Below, one piece after another: positions 1-12,642 of a stretch of DNA of 64,000 nucleotides. Both the position numbers and the translations under genes were made by a program. Source of the stretch: Amphibalanus amphitrite. Lineage: Eukaryota > Arthropoda > Thecostraca > Balanomorpha > Balanidae. The first letter of the stretch is position 1. Each line of letters starts with the position of its first letter. The notes under the pieces were generated by a model that saw nothing but the letters and a program-made list of their open reading frames with translations, was not told where the DNA came from and did not search any database. The stretch is from assembly GCF_019059575.1 (NCBI RefSeq), contig NW_024882889.1, positions 1-64,000 of the forward strand, read 5' to 3'.

Positions 1-363
1 ACTTTTCAAGTTTTTCTCAAAGATACACCCTGATTCATGTGTAGAATTGATTGGTCTTTCATATGGTATCAATTTTAGATTTTTATCGGATAATTTCAAA
101 AATTACTTACCATTCAAACTACCAAAAGAGGTGATTGCGGCTAAGCATTGTGACAGCCATATCATGTCATTGCAATGCAATTGGGAAATTACGCTTTCTT
201 GTGCATTCATTTTAACTGTTCTCGAAGTTAGTACCTACTGGATGATTCATGCGTAGAATTTGTTGAACTTTTGTCTTGTGTCACTGTTAACCTTTATGAA
301 ATAATTATTCAAGTCATTTCGCCCCGGCCGACATGGACGCCGTTGTGAGCCGGTTTTGGCGTC
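1..363. other. AT-rich stretch, no gene seen
   Basis: No convincing coding exon or RNA gene. A short motif, GATTCATG(T/C)GTAGAATT, occurs near 32-48 and again near 243-259, about 211 bases apart in the same orientation. The rest of the flanks is not alike, so this is at most a weak trace of a diverged repeat. Confidence 0.4.
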
Positions 364-365
364 GG

Positions 366-741
<376 letters not shown>

Positions 742-1994
742 AAAGACCAGGGGCCATCGGTGAGGCGGGAGCTCCACGACAGGTACTGGGACTTGGGAGC
801 GGGCTCGCCTTTTCCTCGTAGTGACCCATCAAAGCTGGGCGGCGGCGGTACTAGTTTCGCAACAGACAGAGACATGGAGCGACTCGGGACTCGTCTCAGT
901 CCGGCCGCCACCCAGCCGCCCGCCGCGCCTGGCCGGGCTGCTGCTTCGCCGGCCGGATGGCGCGGGCGGCCCTCCCGGCTCCCACCCGTCTGGGATGCGC
1001 TCCCCATCCGCAGGGCGTCGGCGGCGCCCAAGAGGCACAAGAATAACGGCAGTGCTGCGGGCGGCTTGGGGGTGACGGTGCCGCGCTCCTTCCCCGGCTC
1101 CTCGCCGTCCGTCCCCCCTCCCCGGCATGGGCGCGGGAACGGGGGGGGGGCAGTGGGGCAGCTTGCCCCCTAACTTTAGGGCCTTGGGGGCGGTGCCCCC
1201 ACAATAGGGCTGTTCAAAAAAACCGAATTTCGGAAAAGTATACGGGCTCATGGCTCGTGTGGTGAGGTATTCTTTTCTGAGTCCAACGATGCCTTTTTCC
1301 GAAAAATATTAACTGCTTCATGCTCCCCAAACGGCTTGAAGAGGACCATGTCACGCCCGGCGACCGGCCGGTGTCAATAAGGGCGAGAATTCGCCGCCGC
1401 GCGCGGGCGGAAGCGCCTTATCGGCACCGCGCGCCACGGCATCTACCGGGCGGCCGGCCGGCCGGTGGTGGGAGGGAATGCATGGTCTTCTTTCACATGA
1501 TAGGGGTGCGCTAGCCCATATTGTCGGAGTGGAAAGTTTCAGTGCACTGCAGCATCGTTGTCTCTGCTGCGGTGTTCTGTGTCGATGGTTCAGAAAATAG
1601 GCCAAACAGAACTAAGAAAAGACTCAATGCCTCTGGCTACATAGTTCATTCGAAATATCTCGTTTCGAGAATACAGCGCGGTGTTTCGCGGCCGCTGCTA
1701 CCACGCTGCCAACAGGCTGACTACATCGTCCGAGTTTGCTGATATCTCCATGAAAACCCAATTTGACACGTAGGCTGCTAGCGAACAGTAATCGCCACGC
1801 ACTTTGAGAATGTGGATCGATCATGGTTGTTCAATACAATAGCGCTCGTGAAATAGGGCGCAGCTGCCACTCAACGAACCATACCGCTTTGTTCATTAGT
1901 CAAGAAGCGAACTGAGCAACAGCACAGCTCTATGTACTGCTGTTGACAACTTACATTGCTTTTAGACGTGACGGTGGCTTGCAGCCCACATATG
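742..1994. other. GC-rich unassigned stretch with a G run
   Basis: GC-rich and CpG-rich to about 1480, then mixed. It has a run of ten G at 1141-1150, and GGCCGGCCGG steps near 1450-1464. Overlapping open frames exist on both strands, but all are rich in Arg, Ala and Pro and match nothing I recognise, as expected by chance in such composition. No splice-bounded exon was found. Confidence 0.4.
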
Positions 1995-3172
1995 CTGTTG
2001 CCAACTGTATGCGAAAATTTGAAGTTTACTAAGAACAGCAGGAGCTGGTAAGGTGCAAGGACAGAATATGGTGACCCCGACATCGACGTTACGTTTAGCA
2101 GGTACATTTGCAGTGCAAAAAAGGATGACATGCCCGGGAATGACGCGGTGGCCGCCCTGATTTGTGACGGAGTTGGACGTGAGTAGTCAATAGCGGGAGT
2201 ACACATACAAGTCAAGCGCCCCTCAATCCAACCCTTCGGGCAGCAGCGGCACCAGCAACCCGGCCATGTCCACAGATGCCGTTCAAGATCCGAATCCAGA
2301 GCCGGCATAGAGCACGGCTCTGCCCTGACGTGACATATGTATATCCCCGGCGTGTCACGACGGACAGACTATTACCTCGCCTGTATAAATACAACAATGT
2401 ATACAGTAACCTTACCTATTTCCAAGTCTCATGTTGAGGCGAGAAGCGATCAGCGTCCAGTTCAACTTCGACGAAGACTCGTATTCAGACCCGGCAAAGA
2501 GAGCACGGCTCAGCCCTGTTTCCGCGGCTTCTAATGGCCACATCCATACGAGACATCTCCAATAGTCTGTTTCACCTACTACAAAACCAGGTTGCTGTGT
2601 TGCGATTAGCACGATACATTTGTTGCGTAGATATCTGTTAAATGCGTAACTAATCAGAAATAGGAAAAGTAAACATTGCCATCGTCATTCGCCAAACAGG
2701 CGAGGTCAAGCATAAGTCTGTCCGTCATGACACGCCGGGGATATGTGTCACGTCTCAGGGCAGAGCCGCGCTCTGTGCCGGCTCTGGATTCGGGTCTTGA
2801 ACGACACCGGTGGGCATGGCCGGGCTGCCGGTGCCGCTGCTGGATTGAGCGACGCAATTGGTTTATATGTGTACTCCCGCTATTGTCTCTACTCACTTCT
2901 CACTTCGTCACACTGTCAGGGCGGCCACCTTGTCATTCCCAGACATGTTATCTTTTCTTTCGAACTGATAATCTAAGTAAAACAAACATCAATCCTGTTG
3001 CTTCAGCATTTCACTTCAACGAAACTGCATGACATTGGTGACGCCGATGCTGGTCAGAGCCATGCCCCAAAACTTGGGCCAATGACTGTGCGAGGTCTCC
3101 ATATTCTGTGCTTGCACACTGCCAGCTCCTTCTATCCCTCATAAATTTTCGCATACAGTTGCCCACAGTTGG
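1995..3172. repeat. Large inverted pair of one dispersed repeat
   Basis: About 1995-2375 and 2692-3172 are two copies of the same sequence in opposite orientation, with about 315 bases between. Shared blocks, read on + in the left copy and on - in the right copy, include CAACTGTATGCGAAAATTT, AGGAGCTGG, ACAGAATATGG, AATAGCGGGAGTACACAT, CCGAATCCAGAGCCGGCA and CCCCGGCGTGTCA. The right copy carries extra sequence in its middle. The left copy reads GVHIQVKRPS in one frame (near 2190), a faint echo of PIF/Harbinger nucleases, but the frame does not continue. It could be a foldback-type DNA element or two separate insertions. No target duplication was identified. Confidence 0.75.
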
Positions 3173-3650
3173 GTAAACCCACAGTGTATATAAATACAGT
3201 GGCGGCAAATGCGCTTGGTCACGTGACCAAATCTGCACGTGCGGTTGTGGCGAGGGCACTTCCCGAAACTCTGGTGCCAACGGCCTCGCGGCGCCCATAG
3301 AGAATACATGGGACCTTTTCTTTTCAGACCTATCGTGTCTAAACCAAGCCATTTAGTGCAAGGATACGACTGGTTTGAGATTCAGTAGTCTTTTGGTTAC
3401 AAGTTGGCATAAGAAACGTATTTTTATCGGCAAAATTCGCAAAGTACCAGGTGGTTTTCCGATACCCTGCACGCCTCCTTACCCCCGGCGGCCGACCGGA
3501 GGAGTCAGTAGCGCTCCACTCACGACTTTTGACGATAGCTCAAAACACCTTACAGCTAGAGGGCTGCTATTTGGCACACGTTATCTTTGCTTCCATACGC
3601 ATCTTTGGAAACCAATTGCATTTCCGTCTCAGGTCAGGTCACTGTATGAC
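3173..3650. other. Unassigned stretch between repeats
   Basis: No gene or RNA seen. The last eight bases (3643-3650) are the left target-site copy of the element that follows. Confidence 0.4.
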
Positions 3651-4204
3651 CAGGCACGTACCCAGGATTTCGCCCAGGAGGGGGCCACCTGCTTCCGAAG
3701 GGGCCCTTAGGTCACCCGGGGGCCCCCAGGCCGCCCAGGCGACCAGGGGCCCCCAGGCAACCAGGGGCCCCCATGCGACCAGGTCCCCGCTACCAGGGGC
3801 CCCCTTGGTGACTAGGGGCCCCAGGCGATCAGGGGCCCCATGCGACCAGAGGCCCCATGCGACCAGGCCCCCCGGCTACCAGGGCCCCCTTGGCGACTAG
3901 GGACCCCAGGCAATCAGGGGCCCCCATGCGACCAGGCCCCGGCTACCAGGGCCCCCCTAGGCGACCAGGGGCCCAGGAAACCGGGGGCCCTCGGATGACT
4001 GCAGGGGCCCATCGGGTCATCAGGGGCCCCTCGGGTAACCAGGGGCACATAAATGAAACTTTGATATCATTTTTCTTCCTAATAAAAGACGTTTTATCTA
4101 GTGTTTGAAAAAAATATACCGGGGCCTGAGGGGCCCCCTGAGCGCCTTCGGCGCTCAGGAGGGGGCCATGGCCCCCGTGGCCCCCCCCCTTGGGTACGTC
4201 ACTG
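3651..4204. mobile_element. hAT-like non-autonomous element with internal GC satellite
   Basis: The left end CAGGCACGTACCCAGGA (3651) and the right end, read on the minus strand as CAGTGACGTACCCAAGG (ending 4204), form terminal inverted repeats of 17 bases with three mismatches. The flanks TGTATGAC (3643-3650) and CTTATGAC (4205-4212) match at six of eight bases, consistent with the 8-bp target duplication of hAT elements. It has no transposase frame, so it is a MITE-like derivative. The interior is mostly a tandem array of a GGGGCCCC..GCGACCAG unit. Its strong CAGTGRCGTA-type ends resemble a widespread animal repeat class. Confidence 0.7.
3700..4050. repeat. GC-rich minisatellite inside the hAT-like element
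   Basis: A degenerate array, unit about 18-20 bases, built on GGGGCCCC(C)A(G/T)GCGACCAG. Each unit varies by small changes: CAGGCGACC, CATGCGACC, CGGCTACC, TTGGCGACT. The right end of the element also holds a hairpin built on GAGCGCC..GGCGCTC near 4139-4158. The open frames across it are low-complexity. Confidence 0.8.
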
Positions 4205-4212
4205 CTTATGAC

Positions 4213-5763
4213 ATCACACGTGAACCTCTGCAATAGTTCCAAAATACCGAAACTTCGCAATGCCCTCGGTGCCAGAGGGGCTGTCACAGCGAGATGATAC
4301 TTACAGGACCTAGTATCCTCTAGGAGTCTCAAAACTTGTATATCTCGGATTTCTCCTAGAGGTCACATGAGGTCAGGCCGATCACGCGACGTCACCATTA
4401 CAAGTCAATGGGGAAAATATGGAAACTGTAATTTTGACGCCGAGAATGATCTAAACCTAGCTCAAGCACATGGAATCGCAATTTCATGCAATTCTTGCAA
4501 TGTCCAATGCTTCACTTTTGCATCTTTAACCTAGCGTGACGTCATTCATGACGTCACAAATGTCACAAGTTTTTTCGTCAATAACTCCTGATAAAATTGA
4601 GCTGGCAAGTCGGAAAAGTCGCCAATAGACTCGGGAAGACCTACCGAATCGAATGATATGCGATATAACCTCCTCCGACCAAGTTCGTGACCTGAGTGCC
4701 TCTGACCTGGCTTTGATCCGATGTGAACACCTTATGTTGACCCCACCCAAACAAAAGTGTACCATTTTGACGCACCGGAGCATGACAAACATGATGGTAC
4801 TAAAATCGCGACTCTGCGCCGTTTTTTTTTTTGACAAAGTTATTTTTCAAAACCCGAAATCGTATTTTGGCCCTCGGGGCACTTGACCTGACCCTCAGAG
4901 GCCATCAGTTGACCTGAGACTTATAAACCGTGCATCAATCGCTGTGTCCCCGGTCCCGTAACGGCACACATGCTCGTTTTTCCCGCGTGGCTAGCTCGAG
5001 GTGGGCGGGTACGAGCGTTAGGCGGCACGGGCGGACATCGATGGCAGCGCCTCTATCGGTCACTAGGGAAAGCCTGGCTGTAGGCGACGAAATACCGGCT
5101 GAGTTGTCACACGTTGAATAGGTTTATAGACATCCGTCTTGTGAAAAAGTTGAACTTTTGCCTTCAATATTTCTACAGGCAATTTTAGAAGTGTCTTCAC
5201 ATAGATTACAACACCGTTTAGATTATTGTATTCACTTCAAGCCTTCCCTATTGTTCTTGATGATGCGGGAACTATTTCTAATTAGTGTTTCTAGCTTAAT
5301 AAAAGAACATATTGTGCAAACGATGAAAAAAGCATAGATGAAATCTTTAAAATGCAATTTTCTCTAGCAATTAATGATGAATTCTCTACAGGTCAAGGTA
5401 AAGATGCATGCTAACTGATAATTTAAAGTTCTTGGGGCCAGTTGTTTTCTTCTTTTCTTACGTCGCCCCAATGGCCGCGAATACACTTGTGATAACGCCT
5501 ATCGAGGGAGTCGTACCCGCCCACTCTCGCGGCTGGGGCGTAGGTATGTAAAAAAAAACTAAGAAGTCTGGTGATGATTGATGCAAGATTCTTACAGATA
5601 ATGGTAGATGAAGGTAGGGCATCAGTTATTAAAGATAGGTAAAAAACAAATTTCCGAAAGTCGGCAGTGCCCCCCCCCCTTAATTGAAGGTGTTCCGCCG
5701 CTGCCCGCTACTGTATAGAACAACTGTAAGCAGCAGGCTCAGCTTTTCAGTTTCTACCTATGC
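4213..5763. other. Unassigned stretch with TGACGTCA-type and AGGTCA motifs
   Basis: No gene is supported. The sequence contains several TGACGT half-sites (near 4390, 4539 and 4550) and repeated TGACCTGA / AGGTCA words (4362-4380, 4885-4916). AGGTCA clusters also occur inside the TTAA-flanked element at 45.6-46.5 kb, so this stretch may hold a remnant of a related repeat. From about 5160 on it is AT-rich and featureless, apart from a C run near 5671-5680. Confidence 0.35.
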
Positions 5764-5768
5764 CTGCA

Positions 5769-7588
5769 CACAGAGAAAAAATCACCCCAAAAAATAGGGT
5801 ACTACAGAGTACCGATTCTGCACTACTATTTCGGGTATGTTTACCTTAAAAATGCAGGTAATCCCATCCCAGTCGTGTCTTGCTACCACCATAATCAAGG
5901 TACCCGAATTCCATTACAGCTTTTTCCTACTCTTGATTTTCCGTTCATTCGAAGACGCTTTTCAGGGTACACCGCTATTTGAGGTAACGCTACGCAATTA
6001 TTACGGGTAGTAATACACTACTTTCGGGTTTTTGTACCATGCCCCAGGTTCATTTACCTCGTATTTTGGGGTAGTGTAACCTATTATGAGCGCATAAATA
6101 TGGGTCGGATAACCCAATGTGGTGTAAATGTACGCCAATCGCTCTGCAGAGTGCCAAATCTGTACCATTTTTGCGGGTACCACGGTTCTGAGGGTTTCGT
6201 AACCAGGTGCTCGTATCCAGTGTCATCAGGTACTTGTACACCACGCGTCGGTTCTGCTACATTCCGCTACGCAGTTCACCGGAACAATCTGCTAAAATAC
6301 GCACACCGCAGTATATCCCGCGCCCCGCTGGGCTATTCAGCCATACGCGCCCTGCTGGGGGGGGGGGCAGATTCTGCCCCCCCCCTGTCTAACTTCCGAA
6401 CCGATGGTCGTAGAAAGACGGGGAAAACGCCGGCCGGCGGACGCCGCCGGCCGGCGTTTGCCGGGACGGCCGGCGTTTCCAGCGATCTGTTTGGTCGAGC
6501 GCTTAGTTGGTAGGAAGCTGGTAGGCATTTTTGTAAATTGAAAAGTATGATGTTTTAAAATAATTTTCCTTTACAGAATCGCTTAAATGAATTATTCATT
6601 GAGAATAAAGGCGTCTTGCACGACAAAATATTTGTATTTCGTGTCGCTTAGTTGCGCCATCTGTTATATACCAACGTTGGTATATTCGTTATCCTAGCAG
6701 AGGTGGGGATGGAATCGAAAATTTTCGTTTTTTCTTGCGTCGCAAGCAATTTTAAAAAATCGTACTTGACTTTCCAAACACATGCATGTGTTGTCACATG
6801 TGACATGGTCATTTGGCTTTATTTCAGCCACACTCGTTTGCACTCACCTGGTGTCTGGTACTGTTCCTTGACGGCGTTTCTTGACATCCCAGTGCTGTTT
6901 CTTGTTGACTTGACGGCTTGGTGCCCTTGCAAAACACGATCCACCACCACACTCGACCGGGAAAGAAAGTCGCGCAGCTCACTTGCACAATAAAACGCGT
7001 GAAACGCCATTAGCACTCGCCGTGCGGCTCCCAGCCTCACACACACCCATCACGCCGGCCACGGCGGCACAAACTGAAAGCCTGCGCGCCAAAACAGTCA
7101 AACGTGGAACGATGATTGGTGGAGAGCAACACCCTTCTGCGCATGCGCGACTTAGGTCACGCCCCCTGAGTTTCTGACAGCATCATGTAAAATTACTAAC
7201 AAAAAGGTAACTCTACCTAAAAATAAGTAGTCAGAAAACCGCATTTAAGTACTTATACACCCTTATGAGTTGATGCATGTTACAGGTACCTGCTTTTCAG
7301 TGACAAGTAGTAAAAAAACATGCTGCCAGAGTAGCTCTATCACGACCGATTCTGATTTTTCGGGTAAAGATACCACTCTGTTTGTTAATGATACCCCGAA
7401 TTTGCAGGGTACTGTGAACCTTGAAGGTACATTTACTAGTATGTGTGTAAAAAGAACCATTGGTGTACGGGAACCCCAAATAAATGGTGTGTAACTATTC
7501 CTATTCAGGTTTTCATACCTGAGAAATAAGGGTACTGGTACTCCTCTTATGTAAAAAAATCCCATAGAGGGGTAATTATTTTTCTGTG
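5769..7588. mobile_element. TIR element flanked by TGCA, unclassified
   Basis: The left end is CACAGAGAAAAAATCACCCC (from 5769). The right end, read on minus, is CACACAGAAAAATAATTACCCC (ending about 7588). Both are flanked by TGCA, a possible 4-bp target duplication. CAC termini with a 4-bp duplication are known from the Chapaev branch of CMC transposons, but with no transposase visible the family is only suggested. The outer 500 bases on the left and about 400 on the right are sprinkled with GGGTAC / GTACCC words in both directions. The middle (about 6310-7190) has a different composition and may be a nested insertion. Confidence 0.55.
6357..6385. repeat. G-run / C-run perfect hairpin
   Basis: A run of 11 G, then CAGATTCTG, then a run of 9 C. 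The inner part is a perfect inverted repeat with 13-base arms and a one-base loop. It sits where the element's interior changes composition. Immediately downstream, 6430-6475 has palindromic GCCGGCCGGC steps. Confidence 0.85.
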
Positions 7589-7592
7589 TGTG

Positions 7593-8783
7593 CAAACACA
7601 TAAAATCAATGGAAGAGTAATAATAGATTAATTGCATTTTATTGATGCTATTCAAGTATCAATGGTAACTATGTCACCGATGATTCAATATTATTTGCAC
7701 GGTATCATTAACCACCACACGCCTAAATATTTAGTATCTAAAATAATGCAGTAAAATAAGCTGCGCCACGTCTGTCGACAAAATCTGGTGCCAACTCAAG
7801 GTCACACGGAAAATGCGGTCACGTGACCAATGTCCGGCAGCTGGGTAAACCGGGCTCGGTAGCCATGCAGGGTTGTTAGTGGTGTCTCTGGCAGTCTGCA
7901 TAGCACGCCTGCTGCGTGTTCAACGTGCCGGCACCTGCCAGAGATGTGCTGCTTCCTGGCAGTGTGTGAAAGATGTGAGGGACTAGGTGTGAAGGGCCGA
8001 GGGCGTCTTTGGGGTGTGTTGGAAACGAGGGTCTTGGAGAGATGCGAATTCGGAATGTCTTGTTGTGTTGGTAGGTGGGCTGGATTTGGGATGTGTCAAG
8101 CTGAGCTCATTTATGGTTGTTTTCTTCAATTGATGCATAAATCAACTGGTAGAGATTTGAGCTGTTTCGAAAGAGCAACGGATTAAGGAATCTTGTCGTG
8201 TAAAGAAAGTCGATCTAGAAAGAAATTCTACGAAAAAAAAAACTGAAGCTCTCTTTTCATGAAAAAAGACTCATATTCGACTGAACTTATGCTTCAATTC
8301 TCGCTTTAGGTAAACGTAAAACGAGATGAGAGTACTACAACGAGATCATAGTGAATCGCGAAGAACCCAACTCGTTAGGTAAGCGTAGTCCTAAAGTACG
8401 TTACATTTGCTTACAAGTTACAACAGTAACAGGTGGAAATGGCGTGTATTGCATCGATGCTCTTCACATCGATGATCATGGCATTGCACGAAAACTGAAA
8501 AGCGGACTTCAAATGACTGAATAATTGTAGAACAACGTAGAAATAAAGGCTCTTAGCGCTCAGATAATGATTGTGGATTGAATGACGAGTGATGCTACAA
8601 CAATGCTCTGAAGCTATTCATAGGCTTGGTTGGGTGTCATGAAGCTCTCACGGCTTTGTACTGAATGAGTCCGTCATTCTTTGTTGTACCTATTCACGCC
8701 CTAGTGTCGTTGAATGTGTCTCGGTCGATAGCAGAGCTATGTTTGGTGCCCGGCCAAAACTATGCCTGTCGTCCTGTATTCTA
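7593..8783. other. Unassigned stretch
   Basis: Nothing assignable. A short + frame at 7944-8186 matches nothing I know. Two AG|GTAA(A/G)C junctions occur (near 8310 and 8380), but neither has a good pyrimidine tract. Confidence 0.35.
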
Positions 8784-10074
8784 CGAGGGGGTATCGAAAA
8801 GTTCTGATCATCACATAGAAGATGTAGACCGATTTTGATGATTTTTGGTTGGTGTGATATTTGGTTGTTAAGAACAATGTTCCCGCAAAGAGAATCCTGA
8901 GAACTGGTTTTATCCTATGTAAGAGAGACTTAGAAGTAAAAAAGATTAGTGTTGGGCCCATTGAGGACCGAACCGTCATCCAACTAATGCATTTGAAACG
9001 GTATCACACTGAGAAAATGCATCAAGAACATGAAATTAGTTTATGGCGAGGAAAGCCCATCTCATGCACTTACCGAAAATGAAGAAATAATTTTCAACTT
9101 TGTGGCATGGCCCTTGCACGGAAGTCAAGAAAAGAGTGATTACCAATGACTGACAAGGTAGTGACTGTGCAGGAAGTGGAGGACCTCATCCTTACAGATC
9201 GTCGTGTGACCTTTCAGATGATTGTGCAACAGAAAGGTTTCGATGCTGGCAGTGCCTGAAAATATTATCAGCGAAGAACTACAGACGATAAAGGAGTCAG
9301 CCCGCTTAGCAGTTCGTGTGTCTACTTTGTTCAAGAGAAAAATGCGTCTTGGCCCTTCGAAATGAAAACTAGGCCTTTTTTAGGAAATTGAAGACATCTT
9401 CGATGATTTGATGACTTGTGACGAATGATGGGTCTATGTGTATGATCTAGAGACAAAAAGATGATCAAGAAGTTTAAGCACGGCACATCTGTCCTTCTTA
9501 AAAGGCGAAGATGCAGAAGCCGATATGGAAGGTCAATGCTATCAGTGTTCTAGATCTGGCGTAGGATAGTCATTACCGACTGTCTTGATGATGGTCGGAT
9601 AATGATAAGCAAGCACTACTGCACACTTTTGAAGAAGTTGCGAGATGGCCTCAAGCAAAATCGTCGCAAAAAAGCCCAAGAAAGATGCTTTATCCTCACC
9701 GACAGCGCCCCCGCCCATTCATCCTGAGCTGCGATTGAAGAAACAACATGATGTGGACATCAAATCCTACCGCATCTAACAAATGCACCTGACCAGGTAT
9801 TAACTGACTTTTGATTGTTACGGGTAATGAAGAATCCACACTATGGCCGGTGTTTTATGGACAGAAATGACGTCATTGATGGGGTGGAGCAGTGATTTAC
9901 GGGACAGTGCGAAGGTCCTGCAATGACCGCCTGAGGCAGCTGAAGAAACGATGCAATAAGTTTGCGGTCGTGTGTGCTGACCTGTAAAGGAGTAATGAAC
10001 ATCATGTGAAAAAAAATCAGATTTCTATCTCATCTAATTCATGGTGATGATCAGAACTTTTCGATACCCCCTCG
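8784..10074 (+). mobile_element. Tc1/mariner-superfamily element (mariner-like, D34D), decayed
   Basis: A 1,291-bp element, the normal size for mariner. It is bounded by 31-bp terminal inverted repeats (8784-8814 and 10044-10074) that are perfect copies of each other and begin CGAGGGGGTATCGAAAAGTT. It is flanked by TA on each side (8782-8783, 10075-10076), the mariner target duplication. The interior encodes a recognisable but broken mariner transposase on +. The perfect ends beside a decayed gene suggest insertion in the not very distant past, or mobilisation in trans by an intact relative. Confidence 0.93.
8861..9852 (+). pseudogene. Mariner transposase pseudogene
   Basis: Transposase remnant of the mariner element. 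The first frame (8861-9082) contains EDRTVIQLMHLKRYHTEKMH, which aligns with the N-terminal helix-turn-helix start of mariner transposases (E.RAVIKYLHLKG.SPKEIHE). Downstream, CDE.WVYVYDLETKR near 9418-9463 corresponds to the first catalytic motif (GDE.WVY.YDPETKR), with its Asp codon at 9420. LTDSAPAH (Asp codon 9701) is the second, and PDQVLTDF (Asp codon 9806) the third. The last two Asp residues are in one frame with exactly 34 codons between them, the D34D signature of mariner proper. The first and second catalytic Asp codons are in different frames, and TGA codons occur after CDE, after KR and twice between the second and third Asp. It is therefore not functional. A mauritiana versus irritans assignment was not attempted. 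Confidence 0.88.
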
Positions 10075-10076
10075 TA

Positions 10077-12611
10077 TTAGTCACACCTTCAGAACCAATC
10101 TGGAGTCTCATGGTAGCCGATATATGTCGAGTGTCTGAGTGGCCAACTTACTCGTCTTATCCGCGATGGACGTAATATAGGTGGTTTCAAGTAGATATGT
10201 TGGAATGTCCTTCTGCTGGACCAGAGGCGAACAAATATTCAGTCTCTTCTCTGGAGATATATTCCGGTAGCCATTGCCGCTATGGGACATGTAAAACATC
10301 AGTGGCTCTCCCAACCGCAGTCCGCCATATTGTTACCGCACGTCACCCGGGCTCGTCGTCGTCTGTCAATCATCCTCTGCTGAATATGCACTGCAGCTCG
10401 TCTATTCTGCGCCACCTGGCTAATTTGTAAGAAGGCTGCTGATGAATATGGTGCGCTGGTAATGAGCGTTATCTACATATGTAATTTTTACCAGGAAGAT
10501 CCAGTCGTGCGTTATAATCGCTATGTATGTGGTGGTGTTTTTTTTGGGGGGGGGGGGTGTGAAGCATAGCTGATATCAAGCTCTCGATAAACAGTTGCTG
10601 AATATGCAGAGGGCTAGTCAAAGGCAGGGCTAGTCGGTGCTTGTTGAGGAGAGATCTTCCGACACAATGCTTCGGCGTTACAGACCCGCCAGGGTATTTT
10701 TTTAATTCACTTTTTAAACGGTATGCTAGCATATCTTTTGGAGTTGTGATCCCGGATGGATTTGATCATATCCCATATGGATTTGATAGAATCTGCCCCT
10801 GACCTCTGCAGCTTCATTTGATGACGATCATTTTCTCGGTGCCTAAAGAGTTTTGAACATTGTATACCTATTGAATTGTTACGTCTGTTGTTAATAACCT
10901 TATGCTCATATTATCTGAAAAAAATTGCAATCGGGATCTTATAAAGGTGATGGAGATGCGAATCAAAGCCTGGCATGGACTTTTTATGCGAATTCCTCTA
11001 AGACAGTCTGCGAAGCCCACCTGTGACTCGTGTTGTTGATGTGTCAGGGTTTCCCTGCTGATGTCATTATTGACGCTCGACCGGTAGGTTCTGCGTATGT
11101 GTACTGGATTCTACGCGATCTATGGATTCTACGATTGCACTTGGAATGACGTAATATGTCCGCGTATCACAATACCACCACCACGCTATATTGTCCGCGG
11201 AAGTCGGAACCGTTACGTACAGACGCCACGGCTGGCACCCAGGAGGAGGCGTTATTGATCGCGCCAGCACCATCTCGCTGATGAATTTTCTTTGAGCAGA
11301 TTCTGTAAAACACACCCGGGTGTAATTTAGCAGGCTGGGCGCTTCTGATCAGATATACGAGAGCCTATTCGTGTCCCACTGAGACCCAGTTGTCTGGTGC
11401 GCTATCAGCTGAAGCTCTGTTCGCCCGTTTTAATGATACGACACCTTCAGCCCACGTGCGTGTGCGCCGTGCTTTTGTGCGCGCACGCATTTGAGTGCGT
11501 ACGGGGCCGTGACTTCCAACACCTTGACCTATCCGTAGGCATGCCTGTAGTGTAAGTACGGGTGGTTGGGACTGGCATATTGGTGATAGGTGATTGGTTG
11601 GATGTAAAGATGTTATACAATATATGGCAGTAGCGCCGTCTATCCCCATGAGACGGACCCAATGGTATGCCCGTGATTAGCGTCGCCATATCATTCCGAT
11701 TCCACCTCTTGATTTATACACTCCATAGCTGTGTCCCATTCCCATGTGACCCAATGACGTCATACCTATGATCAGCGTCTTCTCATCCCATTATACCAAG
11801 ACAAGCCGGCCAATCTAGTCGTCTTTGTCGATCCTACCGTCCACCTGTGTGTCTCTAGCGGCCGTCCGATCGGCCCCGACGCCCGCCCTGATTGACAGCC
11901 ACCGTCCCCCGGGATCGAATATGCCGCGCGACACGACGTCCGTCGAGCAGGATTGATGTATTGCCGCCGCTCAGACCGGGGAGATTGATGTGTCTCGCCG
12001 GCCGGTGGCAGCGGTGTGGGGAATATCCGTGCGAGACAGGCCGCTATTGAGACAGATGGGACGGTGGCTACCGACCGGTGGCCGGTGGGTCTGGTCAGGT
12101 TCGCTGGGCTGGCTATGGGTGGTCTATGGGAGCTATGGGTGGTGGTCTGTGTGCTTTCTGGGATGCTGGGCTACTTTGCTGTTGTTCTGCGTAGGCTCTG
12201 GCTACTTAGGTGCTTAACTGGGGCTAATGTAAGTGGTTATCAAAGCTGTGGAATTGCGATGTTCAGTACATCGATAAATTGGCGAGAACTGGGAGCAAAG
12301 ACAGAATGCAGAGCTCTTAGGAACCAAATTAACTCTGTGTTCACGCACTTCAAACTTTCAATAAAGTTCCGTAACTCCGATGGGAAGTCAGAAGCTGAGA
12401 TAACTGAGCCACTACTTACTGATTGAATAACCTGCCGATGGCAAACTTTTCCAAAACTCGGTGCCGTTTGGCCATCTAAAGCCTGAGGAGAAATATTGTC
12501 CCAGTGGAGCCGGACCGTACGAGTTTCAACCGTACTCGGTAATGCGGAGTAGGCAGCGGCGTGGTGCAGCTGAGTTGATCGAGCCGAGCCCCCTCGCCTC
12601 CGCCTCCCGCG

Positions 12612-12642
<31 letters not shown>

